Assembly: GCF_902635505.1 (NCBI RefSeq)
Contig: NC_045426.1
Coordinates: forward strand, 360,455,138 to 360,519,137
From: Sarcophilus harrisii
Lineage: Eukaryota; Chordata; Mammalia; Dasyuromorphia; Dasyuridae
Length of the DNA stretch: 64,000 nucleotides
Reading direction: 5' to 3'
Every line of letters begins with the position of its first letter. Positions within the stretch are counted from its first letter, which is position 1. The position numbers were made by a program, and so were the translations under genes. Below, one piece after another: positions 12,372-24,550 of the stretch. A model generated the notes under the pieces. It saw only the letters and a program-made list of their open reading frames with translations, made no database searches and was not told where the DNA came from.

Positions 12372-13420
12372 GAAGAAATATAAAATACTAGCAGGGATAG
12401 TAGGATCAAATGAAGGTTTTTCAGGGTTCAGGAGACATGTTTGTGGACAGTAGTTAATGAGTCAGTAGAGAAGGAGAGATTGAAAATAAGTAAAAGAGTG
12501 GCAATGATTTATGTAACAACTTGTTGGAGGAGACAGAATGGAATAGGATCACTAGATCAGGCAGAGCAGTAAGTTCATTTTAACAACTGAGATGGGGTGA
12601 AGGAACAGATAGTAACAGAAAGCACCTGAGTGGAAGGAGATGAAATGGGAAGAAAAGGAAATCCATTGTGAATGGCTTTTTTTTTCTGTAAAATATGAAA
12701 CAGGATTCTCAGCTGAGAGAGAGAGAACCCTGGGAGATTTAAGATGGGGATGAAAAGATTTGGAAAAGCCCCTCTATCGATAGTAAATTGATGAGAGGTA
12801 TAATAGGATTAAGGCTCAGTTGGAGTTACATAACATAAATTTGTAATGGACCTAGTCAGAATGGCTATGTGATTTTCTTCACCTTTCAGTAGCACATGTA
12901 TAGGAGCATAAGTGACAAATGGTGAAAATGGTTATAGGATGAAATTTGGCTGAAAATAATTGGCAATGTGATAAGGAAGCTAAGGATCCAAGAGAGAAGA
13001 TAATGTTGAATTCAATTAATTAAATAAAGGATTGTGATGGGGAGAAGAGGTGAGACTGGCTAGTACAAAGGAGATGGCCTGGGAAAGAACTGAGGGATAC
13101 AAAGATTGGAGGTCACCATGTGAATAAAGATCAGAGTTTTATAAGGAAAGGAAGAGGGAAAGGTAAAAAAACAATAAATGATGATTGGTTAAGAGGAGCT
13201 CATAATTCTTGAATACAGAAGTGGTATATTTGGAGATGGGGAGGTGATGGCAAGATCAAAAGTAAAACTATATTTGTATATGGTTGAGGTGGGATAGAGG
13301 GATAGCTTATGGAAGGTGAGAACCTGAATGGTGAAGACGTTTGAGGGGAAGACAATATATATGTTGGAGTTTTATAGTATAAGGACAAGAGAGGGAAGGA
13401 GAGATAAAAAATATAAGCTA
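12190..13420 (-). mobile_element. Possible old L2-type LINE ORF region
   Basis: Long purine-rich stretch whose wording (for example CATAAATTTGTAATGGACCT and AGTAGCACATGTATAGGAGC) resembles antisense L2 ORF2 as I recall it. Coding potential is not preserved. This is a weak assignment. Confidence 0.35.
12338..12367 (+). repeat. (A)30 tract
   Basis: Thirty uninterrupted A bases. No retroelement body is recognisable directly upstream. Confidence 0.9.
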
Positions 13421-14594
13421 CATATTAAATTCATTTGTACTTATTATATGTATCTGACTGCAGAGTGAACCTTCTGCTTTCTTTCCTACTGTGTCTCTCA
13501 TATTCTTCTACCTCCAACCACATCAAAGAGATGACAATTTCCTCTGCCCTTTCTTTAAATCCTTTTTTCTCTTATGTTTCCTCCTTGAAATACTTCCATT
13601 TTTTTTTTTTAAGGAAATTTGTCTTTTTCCTTAGTACCACAAGTCTTTTCACTTTCTTCTCTAGGACAGATACCAATTTGCATTTTGTATAGACAGAGCT
13701 GGTATGTGATACTGCAGAATTATAAGACTCTCATCTCTAAAGTTCTCTGAAAGTTTTTCCCTACACTTCATACTTGCTCAAAGTAAATTTCTTTAGTCTT
13801 CTGTCTTTTGGTAACTCTATTGTGACAAAGTGCCTATTTGTTGAAACATGAAATTTGAGGTGGAAAAATAATTACAACTTCCCACTTCATTTCACCTTTC
13901 AGCTGCTCTCCAGGACTTTCCTAGATATTGGCCCTGGGGAGTTGGTGGAGGGAAGAGGCACTTAACTGATTTGAAAAATGGGTAAGGTTGGAAAAACTGA
14001 GGAAATGCAAACCCCAGATATATTTAGCAATTTTAAAATAAATAATCTTTACATGGTTAATGACTAGGAGTAGTCTGGCTTTTAAAGATTAAAAGATGTT
14101 TACCATAAGCAAGATTAGAACAAGGCCTAGGACAGACAGACTCAAAGCCCTGAACCAGGAAGTCTAGTCCAAGCAAAAGATAAACTTAAGTTTGAAGATA
14201 CTAGCTACTTAACTTTGAGAGTCTTTGTTCTAAAAAGTTTGGCATCTCAAGCTAAAAATCTACAGCTAAAACTGAAATACCACTATAGTTAAGACTTAAA
14301 AGAAAATAAAACAAAATTTTATAAGAGAGAGAAAATCTGAGAAGGGTTTTTCCCCTCAAGGTTAAGGGTAGCTACTTCTCCAAAAGAGCAATAGCTTCTA
14401 ACCATGAACTAAAAGGCTACTAAAGAGCCTACTCTTCTACTAAGAGAGCACCATGGCCAAGAATTTCAGCTAAAACCAGAAAGTGGACAGCAGAGAAAAG
14501 TTCTACAGATGGTTACCTGATTTTGGCTTAGAGCTATCTATCAATCTCTAGAAATCTCATTTCTCTTTTGAACCAAAAGAGTTCTGTAGTTAAA
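13420..14594. other. No recognised feature
   Basis: AT-rich sequence leading into the minisatellite. Words such as AAGATACTAGCTACTTAACT (14197-14216) faintly resemble the minisatellite unit. No gene is seen. Confidence 0.45.
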
Positions 14595-14934
14595 TAGCTA
14601 GTATCCTAGGTGGTTAATACTCTAGGTAGCTACTAAGTTAGGTAGCTTGTAACTTAGGGAGCTAGTAGCCTAGGTAACTTGTACCCTACACAATTTATAA
14701 TCTAGACAAGTAATAACCTAAGTAGTTTGTAGTAATCTAGATAGCTATATATAATACACTAAGTAGCAAGTATTCTTGTTAGCTAGTACCCTAGGTAGCT
14801 ATTATATAAATAATGCCTCAGGTAGTTAGTATTCTAGATAGCTAGTACCCTAAGCAACTAGTATCCTAGGTAGCTAATACTTTAGGCAGCTTGTATCCTA
14901 GGCAGCCAGTACCCTTAGTAGCTAATACTTTAAG
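14595..14934 (+). repeat. 16-bp minisatellite, about 20 units
   Basis: Tandem units with consensus TAGCTAGTATCCTAGG. Seventeen of 20 units are exactly 16 bp (for example starts at 14595, 14611, 14627, 14643, 14659); those at 14723, 14742 and 14796 are 19, 22 and 27 bp. Each consensus unit holds two palindromes, TAGCTA and CCTAGG. Because 16 is not a multiple of 3 and the unit holds TAG, every frame is closed. Confidence 0.92.
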
Positions 14935-15124
14935 TGGTTTGCTTGTCCAGCAAAGTAACCCTGAACAGAAAGGGGAGCTCAGCAGACTATCACCAGGGAC
15001 TTCTGCAGCTCGCAGTGTCAGAAGAATGAGGGTCCCTTCACTTCCTTACATGGCCACAAATATTCCCCAGAGGCATGTCTCTCTACACATATTCTTTATG
15101 TGCCTTTACTCTTCCCATTAATTG

Positions 15125-15790
15125 TAATGTTCTGGTTAGCTTTCTGGAGGTCCTATGAATGGGCTTTCAGACCAGCCTTGGTCTCAGCAGAATAATCACC
15201 ATGAGAATAGGGAGGGATAAAGTCCAAAGTCTTTATTGTCTCCTTCAGTCTCCCAGTCTGCATCAGCAGTCTCAGCCAATCAGCCAGTCAGCAGTCTGTA
15301 CATCCAAATGTAATGTCCTGCTTTCTAGAGCTCTCTGGAGAATCTCCCGACCAGCCAGAGTCCTTGGTCTTAGTGGAGAAGTGATGAAGGCAGGAGAGCC
15401 ACCATGGGGCTGATCAAGTCTTCATCTATAGCCCTTGTTTTAGCTTTGTCCTTGTTCTGTAGAAGTTTCCTTCTCCTTCCTTGGATCTTGGGCTTTCTGG
15501 CTCCACTTAGTAGAAATCTTAAGGTATTTAGTAAACAGCAGACAAAGCCCATGGATGCAAGACACAAGTACACAAGATAATTATTTAATGAGATCTACAT
15601 ACTTTGTCTCTCCTCGTTGAGGTTCTCCAGAAGCTTCCCTCTCTGTCCCTGAATGTTAAGCTTTCTGGCCCCATTTGGCAGATGAGAATTTATTTAGCAA
15701 ACAACATAAGCACGTAAGTGACAAGGTCACACAAGGACACAAGATAAAATCCATTTATGTAACACAGTTTATATACTTTATTTGACTTTA
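15125..15790 (-). mobile_element. LTR-like fossil with internal tandem duplication
   Basis: In reverse, the sequence carries a GACAATAAAGACTTTGGAC polyadenylation-like segment (15218-15240). About 15454-15600 and 15601-15770 are diverged copies at an offset near 167 bp, sharing GGCTTTCTGGC/AGCTTTCTGGC and ACACAAGATAA. Resembles a marsupial endogenous retroviral LTR; family not identified, edges uncertain, old. Confidence 0.4.
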
Positions 15791-16364
15791 TTGCTTTTAT
15801 ATCGAACTTTCCTTCTATTTCCCTACATATTAGAGGCCCCATTCTATTACTTCTAGGTAAAATGATAATAAAACAAAATAGGCACGGTAAGAATTTAAAA
15901 TAATTCTGAAGACATTTAAAGAAGAAAATACTATTATTAGTCTTGTCACATATCCTCATTCAGAATCTAATCATTAAGTCTAGCTAACTTAAATTTGTCT
16001 TTTAGAAAATGAAGAACAGCTGCTCAGAACATAGATATAGATGTAGATAAAGATAGATGCATAAATATACATACATTCTGAGAATATATATAGTTTATGG
16101 CTATGTATACAAAATCCATATGGATATTTTAAGTTTTATATTAATATGTGTAATAACCCCTCTCTTTCTCAATGTCTCATCATGTCATGGAAGTGATTCC
16201 AGTTTCCTAAGGGTTATGCCACAAAGTTCCTGCCAAGTTTGAAAAGTTTCAAATATGCAACATCATTAAACTGTATCAGAGTTGTAACTAAGGGTGGACT
16301 GACAGGCCTTTGACCCCAGAATATCAGATATAGAAGGCACTGACACCACTGATAACCTAGTCCT

Positions 16365-16610
16365 TCGGGGGAAACAGTGTTTGGTACAGTGGATAAAATA
16401 CAATGCCCAAAATCAGGAAGCTGAGTTCAAATGTGGTCTCAGACATTTATTAGCTGTTAAATAACTTAAATGTCATTTGCTTCAGTTTCCTCATAGGCAG
16501 ATTATAAATAGCACTTACTTCCCCCAGTTGGCATGAGGATAAAATGGGATAATATTTATAAAATACTTAGCACAGCATCTGTAATATAGTATTATATACT
16601 TATTAGCTAT
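16365..16610 (+). mobile_element. MIR-core marsupial SINE
   Basis: GGTACAGTGGATAAAATACA, GAGTTCAAATGTGGTCTCAG, TTTGCTTCAGTTTCCTCAT and AATACTTAGCACAGCATCTG occur in consensus order. From 16610 to 17045 nothing is recognised. Confidence 0.75.
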
Positions 16611-17044
16611 CATTAGTTTAGTTAATAAGATTAATTAGTTCAAGTTGGAAATTACCAGAAGTAAGACTGAAGTGAACCTCTCCTTTTCCACTCCAAAACC
16701 CACATCACTTAGCAGCCTTTTCCCAGTGGTCACTGTCCTATAGTCTTTGTCATCTTCCCCACCACTCTGGTTCTATCTGCTCAGGCTACCTTCCAAAAAT
16801 CATAATTATAACTGAACTCTATGTCTTTGAAGAACTAAGCTAGCCAAGTTCAGAAAAGCTTATCACCAGAAAGTTATCACTACTAGGTAGTGAATTTGGG
16901 GCTATACCAATACTTGAACATAGTCTCTTAAGTATAGAAAAATTATGATCAGGGTCAGTGGAAGAAGAATCTAACCCTGCATGATTTTTTTTGAAATATT
17001 GGGAACTAATTAATTTTAAGCTTCATTATACAGGAAAGGTCATG

Positions 17045-17200
17045 TAAAAGAGCTGTCAGAGGGCTGGCTTCAAAATCAAGATGACCTGAGTTCAAGTTTC
17101 ACCTCGAATATGCAGTAGCTTATGATCCTGAATATATCACTTAAACTTTCAATGTTCCAGGCAACTTTCTATGCTATAAAAGATGCTGATCTGCTTTTAT
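17045..17200 (+). mobile_element. Degraded MIR-core SINE
   Basis: GATGACCTGAGTTCAAGTTT followed by diverged copies of the SINE body. From 17200 to 17690 nothing is recognised. Confidence 0.55.
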
Positions 17201-17691
17201 AGAGAAACTTCTCTTACTCAGAATAGACTATTTCTATAAAATCCCAGGTCTAAACTCTGCCCCAAAATTCTTAGATGCAAAGATCAATAGCTTTATTCTT
17301 GTGTCTTCTCTTAAGTAATAAGACAGTTGACTTTCTGTTTTAATCCCTTTCAGTTTCATAAGCCTTCTTTTCTAAATCCTCTAAATCATAATTGAATATT
17401 CTAAGTAAGGATCTGATTTGAATGGCAAAAGAAAGAGAAAACTACTAGTAAGATGGAGGAAAAGACTATGTAGGAAAATCAATCAAGTAATTGATAAATA
17501 TTTACTCTGGGATCTCATCTGTACCCATAAATACAGAGCATAACCAAGACAAAGACAAATCATTTGTTTCAAGTTTCATCAGAGTTAAGCCCCAACCCAT
17601 AGTTTCCTCATCAGATGACCAATTCCAATTTGGTTGATGAGCAAAATAAATGGACAAATTAAAATGACCAAGATTGTTTTTGGTTTTTGCA

Positions 17692-17853
17692 TTTTTTTTT
17701 TTGTTTGTTTTTTTGGGGTTTTCCTGAGGCAATTGAAGTTAAGTGACTTGCCCAGGATCACATAGCTAGGAATTGTCTGAGGTCAGATTTGAACTCAGGT
17801 CCTCCTGACTTCAGGGTTAGTGCTCTATCCATTGCGTCACCTAGCTGCCCCCA
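17692..17853 (-). mobile_element. WSINE1-like SINE, well preserved
   Basis: Reverse orientation from a T-rich end through AAGTGACTTGCCCAGGATCA and AACTCAGGTCCTCCTGACTT to the tRNA-like head ATTGCGTCACCTAGCTGCCC. It is close to consensus, so among the younger SINEs here. Confidence 0.9.
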
Positions 17854-17984
17854 AGATTGGACATTCTTGATACATTGACATACATATATCTGTGTGTTCA
17901 AGTTGACTAATAAAACTATAAGTCTATCATAGAGATTAAATCAATCACATAAAGATCAATGACAGTTCTTTACAGCTCATTTGG

Positions 17985-18175
17985 ATCATACTGTTCATGA
18001 GATTTTCTAGGCAAAGATACTAGAGTAGTTTTCCATTTCCTTCTCTGGATTATTTTGTAGATAAGGAAACTGAGGCAAATAGGGTTAAGTGATTTTCCCA
18101 GAGTCACACAGCTAGTGAGTGTCTGAAACTAGATTAGAACTCTGGTACTCTATCCATTTCATCACTTACCTATTC
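17985..18175 (-). mobile_element. MAR1-like SINE
   Basis: TTTTCTAGGCAAAGATACTA, then GAAACTGAGGCAAATAGGGT and GAGTCACACAGCTAGTGAGT in reverse orientation. Confidence 0.8.
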
Positions 18176-18182
18176 CAGACAT

Positions 18183-18270
18183 TGATTAAGCTCTTATATT
18201 ACCAGGCACTGTGCTAAGCATTGAGAATACAAAGAAAGGCAAAAAAGAATTCCTATTTTAAAAACTCAAT
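18183..18270 (-). mobile_element. L2 3' end fragment
   Basis: ATTGATTAAGCTCTTATATT, CCAGGCACTGTGCTAAGCAT and GAGAATACAAAGAAAGGCAA match the antisense L2 3' end. Confidence 0.7.
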
Positions 18271-18334
18271 CTATATACAGTCCAACATAGGACTCTTACC
18301 TATGCCTATAGGTGGATTCTGGTTACAAGATAAA

Positions 18335-18520
18335 AGTTCCCACTTTCTCCCTTTCTCTCAATCCAATAGCTTTGTGACTAGGGGTAAGTTACTTTAATTT
18401 TGAATTCTTGATTTCCTCATCTGCAAATTGGGAATAGTATTTGTACAAACCTACTTCACAGAGTTATTGTATACCATACAGCCTTCTACAAATGAATTGT
18501 TAATATTATTTATGGCATTA
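18335..18520 (+). mobile_element. MIR-like SINE
   Basis: TAGCTTTGTGACTAGGGGTA, then GATTTCCTCATCTGCAAATT and AGTTATTGTATACCATACAG follow the MIR order. Confidence 0.6.
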
Positions 18521-18784
18521 GGATTATATGATGAGAGAATATACATCATGCCTGCTCAGCTTATATTTTAAAGTCTTAATCACAAAGAGAGATAAGCTTT
18601 AGATATAAAGCAAAAAATGATAAGCGGGGTATTTCGTTACTAGCCTCAATGCTGAGGACATTGTTCTCTGACTCATAATTAGAAGGTGAACTTGAAGTAA
18701 TTCTAAGTCTAAAGTCTATAAACTATTAGGTCTCACTAATCCAAAATCTGATTGTCCAGTTTAGGTGATCTTATAACACTTGGA

Positions 18785-20640
18785 TATTTTATCCAAAAAA
18801 TTCTGTTATAAATATTTGGTGTATAGAGAGATTTTCTTATTAGTGGCCTCCTTGGGATATAAATCTAGTGATGGAATTTCTGGGTCAAAGGATACAAACA
18901 TTTTAGTCACTTTATTTTCATAATTCCACATTATTTTCCAAAATATTTATACTAATTCACAGCTCCACCAACCAATGTTCTAGTATGCCTATCTTCCTAT
19001 AACCCCTCTGACATAGACTTGCTTTTTTTATGATCTTTGCCAATTTTCAGGATGTGAAGTTAAACCTTAGAGTTGTTTTTATTTTAATTTCTCTTATTAG
19101 TGATTATGAATACTTTCATATGATTGTTAACGGTTTGTGATTCTATATTAGAAAGGACAAGTACACTGATTTCAGAAAAGCCTGGAAAGATTTGCTAAGT
19201 GGAGCAAGCAGAACCAAGAGAATATAGCAACAAGAAGATTATGTGATGATCAACTATGAAATGGACTTGGCTCTTTTCAACAATGAGGTGATTTAAGGCA
19301 ACTTCAATAGACTTGTGACGGAAAGAGCTTTCCACATATACATAGAAACTATGGAGATTGAATGTGGATCAAAGCATAGTATTTTTTTTTTTTTGATGAT
19401 GTTTGTTGGCTTGGGTTTTTTTCTTGTGTTTTTTTTTACCCTTTTGATCTGATTTTTCTTATACAATATGATGAATATGGAAATAAGTTTATATGAATTG
19501 CACATATTTAATCTATATCAGATTGCTTGCTGTTTAGAGGAAAGGGGGGAAGGAGAGAGGAGAAAAAATTGGAACAAGATTTTGCAAAGGTCAATGCTGA
19601 CAACTATCTTTGCATGTATTTGGAAAAATAAAATACTATTTAGTTTATGATTCAACTTTTGAGAACTGCTTATATATGTGTGTATATCTTAATCATTTTA
19701 TATCTTAGTTATCAAACTCTCATCAGAGAAATTTGATAGAAAAATGTTTTCCTTAACCACTTTCCTTTTTATCCTAGGTACATTAGTTTTATCTGTCCAG
19801 AAGCTTTTCAGTTTTATATAATCAAAGATATCTGTTTTATCATTTGTAATTGCTTCCATCCCATGTTTGGTCTAAAAAAATCTCCTACCCATAGCTGCAT
19901 GAAATATAATACCTGCTTCTCTTCTACTTTTTTCATATATGATCTTAATATTAGTCATATATCCATTTAGAATGCATTGTGGAATATGATGTAAAGTGTT
20001 TATCAAATTCCTTTGCAACTACTTTTCTGTTTTTTTGGCTCTTTTTCTCAAATATAGTGTTCTTTCCTGAGTAACATGTTTTCTGATTTATTAAGCACTA
20101 GGTTACTGAATTCTGTTGTTTCTGATTTTCCCTTATTTCATTGCTCCATTGATTAACCTCCTATTATTTAACCTATATTTTGATGGCCCCTGTTTTAGTA
20201 ATATAGATTGAGGTTTGGAAGTGATTTCCCCCTTTCATCCTTACTTCTTTTCATCATTTCCCTTAATATTTGAGATTTTCTTCAAAATTATTTTATCAAG
20301 TTCTGAAAAGTATATAAATTTGATATTTTTATTGGTACAGCATTTAAAATGTACATTAACTTTAGTATCATCTTTATTATATTGGCATGGCCCAATCAGG
20401 AGCACTGAACATTCCTTCAGCTATTTAAATTGTTCTTTCTATTTTAAGGAGCATGTTGCAACTGAAGCTATACAAATATTTTAGGTGCTTTAGTAGATTG
20501 ATCCCCAGATATTTTACATATTTTGTTGTTACTTGGAATGGGTCTCCCTTTCTATGCTTGCCTCTTAGATTTTAGTTTTACTATATGGAAATGCTGTTGA
20601 TACAAGTGATACATCATGGTCCCACTACTGATTCATACAT
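18785..20640 (-). mobile_element. Old L1 ORF2 segment, split by another L1
   Basis: In reverse it runs from the ORF2 3' part (GGGTCAAAGGATACAAACAT) through fingers/RT-proximal sequence (TTTATTATATTGGCATGGCC at 20370). Many changes. Interrupted between 19143 and 19643 by a plus-strand L1. Confidence 0.75.
19144..19642 (+). mobile_element. L1 3' end inserted in the opposite orientation
   Basis: Begins in the ORF2 C-terminus (GATTTCAGAAAAGCCTGGAA) and ends GGAAAAATAAAATACTATTT. Imperfect TSD GTTTGTGATTC / GTTTATGATTC (10 of 11) at 19133-19143 and 19643-19653. Confidence 0.8.
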
Positions 20641-21000
20641 TTTTATCAGTATTTATTCTTTCAATCCCTCTGATCTCCTACACATTCACACCCTGACAAG
20701 TTGAAAAATTTTTAAATTTCCTACAATGAACACAAAAAGTTAAACACAACAAATTCACACATTGACCATGACCAAAAATGCAGGTCTTATTCTAGATTTT
20801 AAGTCTACCATCTCTCTCATATATGGGGGTGGTATGATTCTTCTTCAGTATCCTAGATTCATGATATTCCCTCTCTTGCCTGGTTTAGCACCATAATATA
20901 TGTAAAACTTCTCCCCTTAATTTTTTAAATTTTCATCTAACTATTCCCCTAGCTGACAACACTAATTCCTAATCAGATACACTGGTGTTTTTTCACTTTT
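20640..21000. other. No recognised feature
   Basis: AT-rich spacer; possibly a degraded continuation of the L1 to its left. Confidence 0.4.
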
Positions 21001-21165
21001 TCTGTGTTTCTGTGTGTGTCTCTCTGTGACTCTATCTGTGTCTATCTCTTTCTCTCTATCTCCTTCCCTCTCTGTTTCTTTCTCCCCCCCCCTCTCTCTC
21101 CCTTTACTCATTCCCTCCTTTTATCTTTCTCCTCTTCCCTCTCCTTCTTTCTCTCACTCTGTAAA
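21000..21165 (+). repeat. CT/TG-rich low-complexity tract
   Basis: About 165 bp of pyrimidine-rich sequence with short TCTG, CTCT and CCTT runs, including a run of nine C bases near 21086. Confidence 0.9.
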
Positions 21166-21204
21166 ATTTCTCAAAAAATAATTGACTATTAAAGAGGCAA
21201 GGTA

Positions 21205-21420
21205 TATTGGAAACAATAATTTCTTTGGAGTAAGAAGATCCAGGGATCTAGACCTGATTCTGCTATAAACTACTGGGACCTGGAGCAAGTCTTTTAATTT
21301 CTATTAATTCAATATCCTCAGAAGTAAAAAAGAAAGAAAAAGATAACATCTATAGTAATTAGTGTTATTACAAAAAAAATAAAGTAGTATATAGAGATAT
21401 ACAGTATTATTATCATCACA
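21205..21420 (+). mobile_element. MIR-like SINE, degraded
   Basis: GAGTAAGAAGATCCAGGGAT, then GACCTGGAGCAAGTCTTTTA. Order and orientation fit the MIR core. Confidence 0.5.
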
Positions 21421-21484
21421 AATGACCAAATTTGAATACTACAATGGTATAAAATTGGGAACTGAACATGAGGATACTTTGTGA

Positions 21485-21598
21485 CCTAATCTTGACTTAA
21501 AAAACTACATATTAACATTATATATAATCTAATGTATTTTTATTTGTTTTGTTAAATATTTCCCAATTACATTTTAATCTAATTCACACCTCTGGGCT
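21485..21598. mobile_element. hAT DNA transposon fragment
   Basis: AAACTACATATTAACATTAT, then TTAAATATTTCCCAATTACA, TTTTAATCTAATTCAC and a terminal ACACCTCTGG match a common marsupial hAT family. Confidence 0.6.
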
Positions 21599-22011
21599 AT
21601 AGGAACTGCAACATCCTGAAATATATAACTAAATCTTAACTAAGGGTTATAAAACAAAAGGACAAAGGTAGGGCATATTGGGAAAGATGGCCTTTTTCTC
21701 TTTCTCTCTTGCCCGTCCTCCAAGACATAGACAAAGTTCAATCTTATCTGTGAGTCTTTCCCAACTATTCCAGTACATTGTTTTCTCTTTCCCTGACCTC
21801 CTTATAGATTTATTGCCTATCTTAGATATTTTACTCTTAATCACATAGATTTTTTAATCATTAAGTTTCTTCAAAGTATTATTTATCTCTCCAGTGAGAT
21901 TATAAACTTTTTGAAGCACTACTCAGATTTTATATTTCTTTTGCATTCTTAACAAAACAAGGGAGAGTACAAAATGAATAAAGCATTAATGGATATAATT
22001 GCATAATAGAA

Positions 22012-22200
22012 CATTGGACAAGTCAGAGCATCTGAGTTTCAGTTGTATCTCTGATACTTATGTGGGATCAGTCAAAAATCATGGATAATCATTTAACCTT
22101 CTTGAACCTTACCTTCCCTGCATTTTAAATGAGAGACTTGAACAAGAGGGACAGAGAGATCCCTTATATGATCCTTCTAGGCCCTTTAGAGCAAATGATC
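22012..22200 (+). mobile_element. MIR-core SINE, degraded
   Basis: CTGAGTTTCAGTTGTATCTC, CATTTAACCTTCTTGAACC, GATCCTTCTAGGCCCTTTAG follow the SINE order. Confidence 0.6.
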
Positions 22201-22214
22201 TTGTGATCTTATAA

Positions 22215-22365
22215 TCTAGCCCATTCATTTTACAGGTGATGCAAACTGAAACTCGAGGTTAAATAATTTGTCCAACATCACTCAGGTAGTAAGCATGAGA
22301 GGCAGAAGTTGAATAAAGTTTTCTAACTCCAAAGTAGGGACTTTATTGTACCATAAATAGATGAC
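22215..22365 (-). mobile_element. MIR-core SINE, degraded
   Basis: CATTTTACAGGTGATGCAAA, CAACATCACTCAGGTAGTAA and AAAGTAGGGACTTTATTGTA in reverse orientation. Confidence 0.6.
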
Positions 22366-22399
22366 CCATAGATTTAAGGGAAAATATAAGTAGCAAATG

Positions 22400-23640
22400 C
22401 AAAATTTTTGAAAAAAAATCTAGAGTTTCAGTTGTAGTTTAACCAGTTCTGATCAGAAGACTTGGAGAAGTCATTACAACAGACTAGGAAAAATGACCAC
22501 AAAATCAGAATGATGGGGATTACAGGGAGAGGATAGTTTTCTCCACTCCCACCTCAACACTGATAGTCCTCATAACCAATAAACTCTAATTCCCAAACCA
22601 CCTTCAAGTTGAAAACTACCTCATTCTCAAGCTAATTCTAAATGAAAAATAAATGTATTATCATCAAATTTCCTTGGTGGGGGGCCAGAAGGGGCTGCTG
22701 AGAGATTGTATTTGCTTTAACTTAAATAGGTCATTCTAGTCAACAAAAGAATTCGAAAGTTAAAATGAGAGAAGATTGGAAGTACTTAAATGTTTGTTGA
22801 ACTGAATTTGCTGAGTAGTGTACATATATACAACTAGCCAGTCTGGCAGATTCCAACTTCTATGACATCTTAAAAACAAAGACCTGAATTCCATCTAATC
22901 CTAATTGCTTCTTCTATACTATAGAAGTCAGAGAACAAAAGAAAATTCCAAAATTGCAAGTTAAAGGGGATACATTTTTGAAGACTGAAGAAATATCACA
23001 AAGGCAAAAGGACTGGCACCATAATAATACCTGTAACACAGAGCTGAGGTAACTAAAACTATTGACTTTCTTCCATAAAGCATCATATTATTTATTCTCA
23101 TTCTGAGAGCAGCTATACCATCACCTCTATAATAGAACATTTATGTCAGGGGCAACAGCAGAGCCATCCAGAGGCAGGTAAAACAAAAATCAAAGCATCC
23201 ACTCTAATATTTGTAGGTAAGATGGCCTTTACAAAGTGAATTTTAATAGAAATGTAAAATCAAGTTAAATTATTACAAAGGAAGACTTAAAGGGGATAAA
23301 TTATATTGATTCTATGATTCTTGATGAGGGTGCCTCCTTATGCAATTTTGGTTAGATGTGAAGTTTTGGGTTGTTTGTCTCTGGTCTTTTTAGTATCACG
23401 TGGATACCACCTCATTCTAAAATTCCTCTCTTCTACACCCTCCCCATAACCCCCTCACACATAGTTTCACAGTATCCTCATTGCTAATGATATCTTTGAG
23501 AATAGGATGGAAAGATGGTACATGATAATAGTGAAGTTGCATGGATTTAGAATTGAACGACCTGACCCAAAGAACAGTGATTAATGGATCAATGCAAATT
23601 GGAGGGAGGTCTCTAGTTTCATCTTACAGGGCTCTATAAA
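22400..23640. other. No recognised feature
   Basis: Apparently single-copy AT-rich sequence without credible ORF or repeat. Confidence 0.45.
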
Positions 23641-24550
23641 CTGCAGAGATCAGTAGATTTTTCTACTTTCACTTTGCCCTCTTGTTCTAACGTGTCTGAA
23701 CAATTTTCTTTCATGTTTTCTTGAAATATGATAATCAGATTCCTTTTTTGTTCTTAGCTTTCAGGTAGTCCAGTGAGTCTTAACTTCTCTTTCCTTGATC
23801 TCCTTTTCAGGTCAATAGTTTTTGATAAAAGGTGCCTTTTCTACTTTTTTTTCAACCTTTTGAATTTATTTTTATATTTCTTGACATCACATAAAGTCAT
23901 TAACTTCTGTTAGGTCCATTCTAACTTTCAAGGAGTCTGTTACTTGAGTTATGCCTCCTATTCTAAGTTATGTATTCTCCTTATAAATCTTTCTTTCTTC
24001 TCATTTCCTTTTCTGTTTTTTTTCACTAGCATTCTCACTTCATCAGAGCACTTTAAACTCTTGCTTCATTTCTTCTAGAAGCATGTTTTTCTTTGAGGCT
24101 TTAATAATAGGTGTTTTGGATTTATTCTCCTCTTCGAGGTTTGCCTCTTAGGTTTCCCTAGCACCCATAATAGCTCTTTATAATAAGTCTTTTTTCTTTA
24201 TTTATTCAATCTTCTAATCTTACTTTCTGAATTAATTACTTATCTTAATCACTCCTATAAAGGAGGCTATCTCTTGAGCTCAGCATATCTGAGCTCAAAC
24301 GATTTAAAATGAATGGGTGTTCAAACTAAGTCTGAGGTTAATATGGTAATCTTCCAGATATTAAACCCCCAGGCTGCTAGAGATAGAATGAGCCAGCCCC
24401 ACTCAGAGTAGTTATTTAAGGTGAGGGTCCTACAATCCCAGCATAGAAGCAGTCTTAAACAGACAAAAAGACTTAAACTTCAGTGCAAAAAGCAGTTTGC
24501 AAGACTGCTGAGTAGGCATTTTTCATTTCACCTTGGCTCTTTCCTGCCTA
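23640..24550 (-). mobile_element. L1 ORF1 and 5' UTR fragment
   Basis: It shares order and wording with 8700-9965 (for example ACTTTCAAGGAGTCTGTTAC against TTTTTAAGGAGTTTGCTGCT) and ends near 24550 in CACCTTGGCTCTTTCCTGCC, like an L1 5' start in reverse. Confidence 0.55.

Noticed and set aside
14595-14934. CRISPR-like array
   Set aside because: The 16-bp units are contiguous, with no spacers, in a mammalian genome.
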